Source: an uncultured Chitinophagaceae bacterium
Lineage (GTDB): Bacteria > Bacteroidota > Bacteroidia > Chitinophagales > Chitinophagaceae
Direction: 5' to 3'
DNA: 64,000 nucleotides
Assembly: GCA_937862815.1 (NCBI GenBank)
Contig: CALMED010000036.1
Coordinates: 85,090 to 149,089, forward strand
Below the pieces are notes generated by a model. The model was given only the letters and a program-made list of their open reading frames with translations, searched no databases and was not told the origin of the DNA. Of the stretch, positions 58,379 to 64,000 are shown piece after piece (position 1 is the first letter of the stretch; every line of letters starts with the position of its first letter). The position numbers were made by a program, and so were the translations under genes.

Positions 58379-60979
58379 TTAAAACCGCAGGGTAACGCTG
58401 GCAAAGAAGTTAATGCCGTACGCGTAGAAAAAGCGGGGCGGAAACTGGTTTACGTTTTTATCATCCGTATCAAACCGGAGTTGCTCAAACGCGGTGGTCA
58501 CCAGCCGCTGATTGTTGAGGAGGTTGTTAATGCCCAGGTTAAACATCAGGTACGTGGGCTTTTTCAGATTCCAGTTCTTCGGCAACTTCCAGCTGTACCC
58601 GCCAAAAAAGTCGAGGGTCTGCTGATCATCCAGTTGTGTCTGGTTGATGATGGAAGCGTAAAGATCCGACTTGGGATCCACACCCTCCACCGCGGTGTAG
58701 GTACGGCGTACCGGGTTCATCTCCACCCACATCTGACCGAAGTAGTTGGCGGTGAGACCCACAAACCAAAACTTCGGACTCCGGTACTGCAAACCCAGGC
58801 TGTAGGCTTCCTGCGGCGTATTGCCTACCCGGAAATTATTACTGTAGATGGTCTCGCGGCCGGCAACGTTCTGCCCCAGGTTGTCAATGGTAATCACCGC
58901 ATTCTGCCGGGAAGTGAAATAATACCGGCCCACGGCAGCTGCGCCGGTGAGACTCAGTCCCTGGTACAGCTTGGCTTCAAAGCCCATCTCCGCGCCAAAA
59001 TGCTCGCGGTCGATATTGCTCAGGGCGTAGTTCACAAAGTTGATGTATTGTTCGTGGAAGAAGGTCATTACGTTCATCTGGTCGCCAATACGGGTGTAGT
59101 AACCGGTAAGACGGAACTTGATCTTCGGCGCGTTGAGCAGGTAACCGCCTTCCACTGTCTGAATGGTTTCGTTGGCTACGTTTTCCTGGGTGAAGTCGCG
59201 GGTACGCGGACTCACATACACGTTATCGAAGAACGGCGCCCGTGTGCCGGTAGAACCGTTTGCAAACAGGTAGTTGCGGCCGTCAATCTTGTAGGTGAAA
59301 CCGCCTTTTACCATGTAGTTGGTGAAGTTCTGCACCTTGCTCTTGCCAAAGCTGTTATCGGGGTACAGGCCGTTCTTCACATTGCCATCGCGCCAGAAAC
59401 GGGTGTTGCTGCCTTCCACGGCCAGGAAGACATCAAACTTCTCGTACTTGAAATTGGCCTGGGCGAAGGCAGAGGCCTTGCGGATGTGGATGTCGTAATT
59501 GTACCCGTACAGATCGCCCTGGCGTACGAGCCGGTTGGGGCGGTTGATGTCGTTCTGGTTGGCCAGGCTGTTCAGCGGAAAATCACGCTCGGCAAACTGG
59601 TTCAGATCCACCCAGAAATCGCCGCCCAGCAGGTCGGCTGCCCGGCGGAAGTAGTGGTTGTTCTGCAGTTGGTACTGGGCCCCGGCAGTAAATTCCAGGT
59701 GGTCGCCAAAGAGGGTGTTGAATACCGAATTCACGTGCAGGCGGTTGGTGTTGATCACCCGCTGGTCGTTGATGTAGCGGCTGCGTCGTCCGGTAACATC
59801 GTTGCCGGCAATGCCGTTCACGTTGCGGATGGTTTCCACCCCGTTGCGGTTTACTTCGTACAGCCGGTCCCAGTTGATCTGGCGGGTGCGGTCATCGGTC
59901 TGCCAGAGCCGGGTCACCAGTTCCTTTTGCTGGGGATCGGTCACAAAGCTGGGCAGGTACCGGTAGTAGTCGGGACGCGGATCGGGCGCATTGTACCAGT
60001 CAATACCGCTGGTGCTGCGTTCACCCGTACTGCCGCCCACGGCGGTCATAAGGGTGGTGTGATTATTGAAACGGTGCTCGTGGTTGAGGATGAGAAAGGG
60101 CTGGTTGGTGCGTCCCACATTGGCATTGCGTTTCTTGCCGTTCTGCCAGCCCCAGGCGGGATTGTAATAGTTGGTACCATTCAGGTCCATACTCTCCTGG
60201 ATGGGAGGGTTCTGCCGGCCGTTTTCGGTGGGCGCGCCAAATACGGTGGCCGAGATCAGGTCTTTGGTACCCAGGCGCTTATCCACCGATGCAAAAAAGC
60301 TCCAGCCGTCAAAGTAGGTGCCGGGCACGTAACCTTCTGTGGCCCAGCGGCGGCTGGCGGCAAAAGAGAAGGCCCATCCTTTCTGGCTCATGCCCGTATT
60401 GTGGGTGATGTGCCAGCGGTGCACATAGTTGCGGTTGCTGAGGGCATAACCAATGCGGGTCTGCTTGCGCTGGCGGCTGGCACGGGCATCAATACCCGAA
60501 ACACCACCGGGACCGCCAAAAGCATAAGTGGTGGGACGAAGCCCGATGGTAACGTCGCGGTTGCGCATCACATCGTTGAGACCACCCCATAGTCCCCAGG
60601 GGGTAAAACCATTATCAAGATTGTCAATGGGAATGCCGTTCATGAAGGTGATGGACATGTCCGCATCATACCCGCGTATGCGGAAACGGGCCGGACTGAA
60701 GCTGAAAGCGGCCGCAGCGAAAAAAGGATCGCGGCCGGCCGCCAGCGCACTGGAAACATTCTGGCTGCTGCCATCGCCCAGATCGTTCTCATCGAGGGAA
60801 ATAACCGGGATGTTGTCCAGGATCCCTTCCCGCATTTCGTCCACCATGCTGGTGTCGTTGCGTACGATAATAGTATCGGAAGCGGGCTTTTTAGGGGATG
60901 GTTTTTTTTGCGCAAAAACCGGGTTGCCGCCAAAAAGAAGGAGGGAGGCCGGCAGCAGGGCCCATAACATTTTTCTCAT
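58379..60979 (-). CDS. TonB-dependent outer-membrane receptor
   Basis: 866 residues from the ATG at 60979, which begins a signal peptide (LLPASLLLFGGNPVFAQ); an in-frame start at 61057 would add 26 residues. Plug domain about 50-200 (SALAAGRDPFFAAAAFSFSP, FMNGIPIDNLDNG, GPGGVSGIDARAS), then a 22-strand type barrel ending FFASVTLRF (C-terminal Phe). No CarboxypepD regulatory domain and no obvious TonB box seen. Its partner is the DUF5689 lipoprotein downstream, and an exported nuclease-like gene lies divergently upstream. Confidence 0.9.
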   Translation of the reverse strand: MRKMLWALLPASLLLFGGNPVFAQKKPSPKKPASDTIIVRNDTSMVDEMREGILDNIPVISLDENDLGDGSSQNVSSALAAGRDPFFAAAAFSFSPARFRIRGYDADMSITFMNGIPIDNLDNGFTPWGLWGGLNDVMRNRDVTIGLRPTTYAFGGPGGVSGIDARASRQRKQTRIGYALSNRNYVHRWHITHNTGMSQKGWAFSFAASRRWATEGYVPGTYFDGWSFFASVDKRLGTKDLISATVFGAPTENGRQNPPIQESMDLNGTNYYNPAWGWQNGKKRNANVGRTNQPFLILNHEHRFNNHTTLMTAVGGSTGERSTSGIDWYNAPDPRPDYYRYLPSFVTDPQQKELVTRLWQTDDRTRQINWDRLYEVNRNGVETIRNVNGIAGNDVTGRRSRYINDQRVINTNRLHVNSVFNTLFGDHLEFTAGAQYQLQNNHYFRRAADLLGGDFWVDLNQFAERDFPLNSLANQNDINRPNRLVRQGDLYGYNYDIHIRKASAFAQANFKYEKFDVFLAVEGSNTRFWRDGNVKNGLYPDNSFGKSKVQNFTNYMVKGGFTYKIDGRNYLFANGSTGTRAPFFDNVYVSPRTRDFTQENVANETIQTVEGGYLLNAPKIKFRLTGYYTRIGDQMNVMTFFHEQYINFVNYALSNIDREHFGAEMGFEAKLYQGLSLTGAAAVGRYYFTSRQNAVITIDNLGQNVAGRETIYSNNFRVGNTPQEAYSLGLQYRSPKFWFVGLTANYFGQMWVEMNPVRRTYTAVEGVDPKSDLYASIINQTQLDDQQTLDFFGGYSWKLPKNWNLKKPTYLMFNLGINNLLNNQRLVTTAFEQLRFDTDDKNVNQFPPRFFYAYGINFFASVTLRF

Positions 60980-61092
60980 AACCCCACGAATGTAAGGCGC
61001 TTCCCCTGAATATAACTGCCATGTGTATATTTTGTAATAATTTCTTAAAACAAGCACCGGGAGACTTACCGGCGTAAACAGCCGGTTTCCTG

Positions 61093-61100
61093 TAAGTTTG
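61093..61100 (+). promoter_or_regulatory. -7 promoter element (TAAGTTTG)
   Basis: Exact TAnnTTTG in the divergent region, 56 bases before the nuclease-like gene. Confidence 0.5.
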
Positions 61101-61156
61101 CAACAAAACCCCCGCCCGCATCGTCTGGTAACAAAGCGGAATCACAACCCCAGCAC

Positions 61157-62197
61157 ATGAAACGACTTGTCTTTTTCCTGTTCGCCATCATCTCGCTTCT
61201 GGCCGGCAGGGCCCAGCAACAGCAGTACAAAGTGGCCGTTATTGGCTTCTACAACCTGGAAAACCTGTTCGACACCATCAACAACCCCAACATCAACGAC
61301 GATGACTTCACCCCCAAAGGGAACCTGAACTATACCTCAAAAATCTACTGGGATAAACAAAACAAACTCAGTACTGTGATCAGCCAGATGGGCGCCAACA
61401 TCAGCCCCGACGGACCGGCCATCCTGGGCGTGGCTGAAATTGAAAACGATACCGTGCTGAACGACCTGGTCAACATGCCCAAAATCAAAGACCGCAACTA
61501 TAAAATTGTGCACTACGACAGTCCCGATGAACGGGGGATTGACGTTGCCCTCTTGTACAACCCCAGGTATTTCAAGGTGGATACCAGCCACAACCTTTTT
61601 GTGCAGTTGCCGGGTGGCTCCAAAGAGGCCTTCTTCACCCGCGATGTGCTGTGGGTACAGGGCAAACTCGATGGCGAAACCATCCACGTATACGTGAACC
61701 ACTGGCCAAGCCGGCGGGGGGGAGAGGAACGCAGCGCCCCGGCCCGGAACGCCGCCGCTGCGGTGGTAAAGCGGCACATGGACAGCATCCTGAAACACCA
61801 GCCCAACGCCAAGGTGGTGATCATGGGCGACCTGAACGACGATCCTATCAGTCCCAGCCTGGTGGAAGTATTACGGGCGCGTGGCAAAGTGGCCGAAGTA
61901 AAGCCGGGCGGCCTCTTCAACCCGTGGATGGACCTCTACAAGAAAGGCATCGGCACCCTCGCCTACCAGGATGCCTGGGGGCTGTTCGACCAGATCCTGG
62001 TGAGCCATGCGTGGCTCGACAAAAAACAGGACGGCTTCTTTTTTTACCAGCAGCACATTTTTAATAAGGAATACATGGTGGAAAACCAGGGCCGCTACAA
62101 AGGATATCCCATGCGCACCTGGGATGGCAGCAGCTACCGCGGCGGCTACAGCGATCACTTCCCTACCTTTCTGGTAATGCTGAAACGGTTGCCGTGA
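61157..62197 (+). CDS. Exported endonuclease/exonuclease/phosphatase family protein
   Basis: 346 residues with a signal peptide (ISLLAGRAQ). The catalytic order of the family is complete: GFYNLENLFDT (Asn), GVAEIEND (Glu), YDSPDERGIDVALLY, VYVNHWPSR (His), VIMGDLNDDP and YSDHFP. It probably cuts nucleic acids or phosphodiesters in the periplasm or outside. Divergent from the TonB-dependent receptor, so functional linkage to it is plausible. Unlike the gene at 52858 it lacks a type IX sorting domain. Confidence 0.9.
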   Translation: MKRLVFFLFAIISLLAGRAQQQQYKVAVIGFYNLENLFDTINNPNINDDDFTPKGNLNYTSKIYWDKQNKLSTVISQMGANISPDGPAILGVAEIENDTVLNDLVNMPKIKDRNYKIVHYDSPDERGIDVALLYNPRYFKVDTSHNLFVQLPGGSKEAFFTRDVLWVQGKLDGETIHVYVNHWPSRRGGEERSAPARNAAAAVVKRHMDSILKHQPNAKVVIMGDLNDDPISPSLVEVLRARGKVAEVKPGGLFNPWMDLYKKGIGTLAYQDAWGLFDQILVSHAWLDKKQDGFFFYQQHIFNKEYMVENQGRYKGYPMRTWDGSSYRGGYSDHFPTFLVMLKRLP

Positions 62198-62227
62198 TGG
62201 TTGTTGGGGGGTGGTTGGAAAATTGAC

Positions 62228-62264
62228 AAGTTGAAAGGTTGATAAGTTGAAAGGTTGATAAAGT
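62228..62264 (+). repeat. 16-bp tandem repeat
   Basis: AAGTTGAAAGGTTGAT repeated twice exactly (62228-62243, 62244-62259) and then AAGTT. Short tracts of this kind are often seen between Bacteroidota genes. No gene covers it. Confidence 0.85.
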
Positions 62265-62389
62265 TCGTAGGCCTGCTTGCTGGTGCGCCCATCATCCGGC
62301 ACCCGTCCGATTCCGGAAAACCCTTTACCCGTAACCCGAAATCACCCCCCGGCATTACCACCGTCAGCCCGGCACAACAGCAATGCGCT

Positions 62390-62397
62390 TATCTTTG
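62390..62397 (+). promoter_or_regulatory. -7 promoter element (TATCTTTG)
   Basis: Exact TAnnTTTG. It ends one base before the in-frame ATG at 62399, so that ATG is probably not transcribed and the start at 62453 is preferred. Confidence 0.6.
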
Positions 62398-62452
62398 AAT
62401 GACTCCGCGCCGGCGGGGAAAAATGTATTCGCAACGCTTTAAATTGTCTGGT

Positions 62453-63295
62453 ATGAAACGCATTCTTGTTCCCGTGGATTTTTCCGCCACCTCCGTAAAA
62501 GCCTTCCGGTTTGCCTGTCTGCTGGCCAGCAAGGTGAAAGGCAGTATAACACTCTACCATGTGGCGGAGCAGCTGGAAAGTCCGTTTATTGACGACCCCG
62601 CCCTGCGGAAGCGCTACAACCAGCAAACCGCCGCCGATGCCATCAGGCGCATGCACCGGATGCGGGTGAAAGTATGCGGCGAAAACGCCCGGGTTCCTGT
62701 TGCCGCCGTCGTGGGCAAGGCCCCGGTGGTGGGCAATATCCTCAGCTTTGCGTCCACGCACCACATGGACCTGGTGGTGATGGGTACCCAGGGTGCCACG
62801 GGCATCAAGAAGGTGATTGTGGGATCGGTGGCGGCCCGCATGGCCGAAAAAACCACCCGGCCCCTCCTGCTGGTACCGGCCCGCTGCCGGATGAACGAAC
62901 CCGCCGCTGCCGTATTTGCCGCCGACCCCGACCGGGCAACGGCCGCCCACCTGCAGCAGATGCTGGGTGTGGTAAAACCATTCAAAGCCCGGGTGGATGT
63001 GGTGCAGCTGGTGCGCAAGACCGATGATCCCGCCTCCCTGGAGGCAGCATCCGCCAGCCTGGAAGCCTATGTGAAGGGGTTGAAAAAAGAACTGCGGTAC
63101 ACCGCCCTGCAGCCCCGCGTGGTTGCCTGTACCGATGTGGTGGACCAGATGGAGCGCCTGCACAAGACCCTGCGCTACGACCTGCTGACGATGGTGCGCC
63201 GCCAGAAAACCCTGCTGGAACGCCTCACCCTCAAGAGTTTTACGCAAAACATGGCCTATGTAACCACCCGGCCCCTGCTGGTGCTGCCGGAATAA
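62453..63295 (+). CDS. Universal stress protein
   Basis: 280 residues from the ATG at 62453 (MKRILVPVDFSATSVKAF). The first domain (about 1-145) is a complete UspA fold with the ATP-type motif GTQGATGIKKVIVGSVAARM and the LLLVPA end; the second half (about 150-280) is a less conserved Usp-like domain ending RPLLVLPE. The tandem form is common in Bacteroidota. Role inferred: stress or energy-state protein, cytoplasmic. Confidence 0.9.
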   Translation: MKRILVPVDFSATSVKAFRFACLLASKVKGSITLYHVAEQLESPFIDDPALRKRYNQQTAADAIRRMHRMRVKVCGENARVPVAAVVGKAPVVGNILSFASTHHMDLVVMGTQGATGIKKVIVGSVAARMAEKTTRPLLLVPARCRMNEPAAAVFAADPDRATAAHLQQMLGVVKPFKARVDVVQLVRKTDDPASLEAASASLEAYVKGLKKELRYTALQPRVVACTDVVDQMERLHKTLRYDLLTMVRRQKTLLERLTLKSFTQNMAYVTTRPLLVLPE

Positions 63296-63607
63296 CCCAT
63301 TCAAAGGCCCCACAACCGCTCAGCCCCAACCTTCCGGGACTCCCCCTGTTATTTTTTGATGAACAGGCCGGCTTAGGGGGAGATTTGTATGATTTTTGTT
63401 CACTTTGGATTAACTTGCATCTTTCAGGTTTCTGTCCGGTAAAAATCCAATCCCTTTTTGAATTCTTGTTTTGATTCATTATCTATGATTAATCAATCAT
63501 AGAGTTATAATACTTAGAAGATGTGTATGTAGAGGTATCAGAAATACGAAAAATGAGATTTGTTAAATAGCATAAATCAATATCAAAGAATTAAATTTTC
63601 AAGCCTT
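63296..63607. other. Intergenic region with inverted repeats
   Basis: 312 bases without a gene; composition changes from GC-rich to AT-rich near 63400. Inverted repeats: CTCCCCCT/AGGGGGAG (63340-63347, 63375-63382) and CTATGATT-AATC-AATCATAG (63483-63502), the latter a possible operator for the secreted-protein gene downstream. Confidence 0.55.
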
Positions 63608-64000
63608 GTGAAACATGGATTGGTAATCCTATTGTTGTTTTTCATACATTTTTCATTTGCGCAAGTAACTGGCGACTTTCAAACGAGAGTGAGCGGTAAT
63701 TGGAGTGATTTTAATTCCTGGAACCGCTACAATGGAACAGCTTGGGTTGCTGCTGTCAGTGGCCAAACGCCAACCACAACATCCGCTGTAACTGTTCAAG
63801 CGGGACATACCATTTCAGTTGATAATAGTGCTGCTGTTTGTAATGATTTAATTTTCCCTACAAATACCAGCAGAATTGCTTTCACAAATACAGGTTCTAT
63901 ACTAACCGTTTATGGGAACTTAACATTTGTTGCAAACATTAATCATATCAATTCCTGGACAGCCGGCGCAAAACTTGTTTTTGCTGGAGGGGCAGATCAG
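63608..64000 (+). CDS. Secreted protein, 5' part only
   Basis: The first 131 codons run off the right edge. The start is GTG at 63608 (an ATG at 63615 is out of frame and stops at once). Signal peptide (VILLLFFIHFSFAQ), then VTGDFQTRVSGNWSDFNSWN and later repeats of a Thr/Ala-rich beta pattern with AGHTISVDNSA, a beginning often seen in large type IX-secreted surface proteins. The codons are more AT-rich than those of the genes to the left. Confidence 0.7.
   Translation, partial: MKHGLVILLLFFIHFSFAQVTGDFQTRVSGNWSDFNSWNRYNGTAWVAAVSGQTPTTTSAVTVQAGHTISVDNSAAVCNDLIFPTNTSRIAFTNTGSILTVYGNLTFVANINHINSWTAGAKLVFAGGADQ

Noticed and set aside
58481..60592. 703-codon plus-strand frame antisense to the TonB receptor
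   Set aside because: Exactly antisense to a convincing receptor gene, with Val/His/Gly-rich composition as expected from a GC-rich reversed frame.

Overview
The window is a chromosomal segment of a Bacteroidota bacterium, most likely of the Chitinophagaceae (inference). The evidence is: many starts preceded by the Bacteroidota -7 element TAnnTTTG; two secreted proteins with type IX secretion C-terminal domains; many lipoproteins and outer-membrane proteins; DUF4835, DUF4296 and DUF5689 proteins; a short Rpb6-like omega subunit; and a Cys-poor L36. No tRNA, rRNA, CRISPR array, transposase or phage gene was seen.

Layout. 0-8 kb: a metallo-beta-lactamase-fold protein, UbiX, a periplasmic thioredoxin, cell-envelope proteins, a collagen-like lipoprotein and glycine decarboxylase GcvP. 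8-16 kb: a DUF2071 protein, a type IX-secreted glycosylhydrolase-like protein, free-methionine-sulfoxide reductase, a saccharopine-dehydrogenase-like oxidoreductase, a DnaJ-domain membrane protein, a fasciclin lipoprotein and a Uup-type ABC-F ATPase. 16-25.7 kb: thioesterase, an alpha-glucan phosphorylase homologue lacking the PLP lysine, a DtxR-type regulator translationally overlapping a ZIP transporter, a stand-alone RlmK methyltransferase, a LuxE/PaaK-like protein, a UbiA-like membrane protein and an M42 peptidase.

25.7-33.7 kb is the most unusual block: a 57-residue PGSGS membrane protein, a two-domain methyltransferase, three paralogous membrane-anchored sulfatase/phosphotransferase-like enzymes and a GT-C-like membrane protein, which together look like a surface-glycan or lipid modification locus. 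33.6-39.1 kb: aroQ, carA, then the leftward ribosomal block infA-rpmJ-rpsM-rpsK-rpsD-rpoA-rplQ. 39.7-41.3 kb is a conspicuously AT-rich island with DnaA-box-like sites, a TTTACGA motif cluster, an orphan gene and a six-helix membrane protein, followed by a NarL-type two-component pair.

42.8-49.1 kb (minus strand): envelope and core genes (DUF4296, DUF4835, coaBC, rpoZ, bamD, OmpA-family). 49.3-55.8 kb (plus strand): polyprenyl synthetase, recJ, a methyltransferase, a secreted endonuclease-like protein, then rpsF-rpsR-rplI behind a structured leader. 55.9-56.1 kb holds a hairpin-forming repeat cluster. 56.2-62.2 kb holds a DUF5689 lipoprotein, a TonB-dependent receptor and a divergent exported endonuclease/exonuclease/phosphatase, plausibly a nucleic-acid or phosphate scavenging set. 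The window ends with a universal stress protein and the 5' part of a secreted protein in lower-GC DNA.
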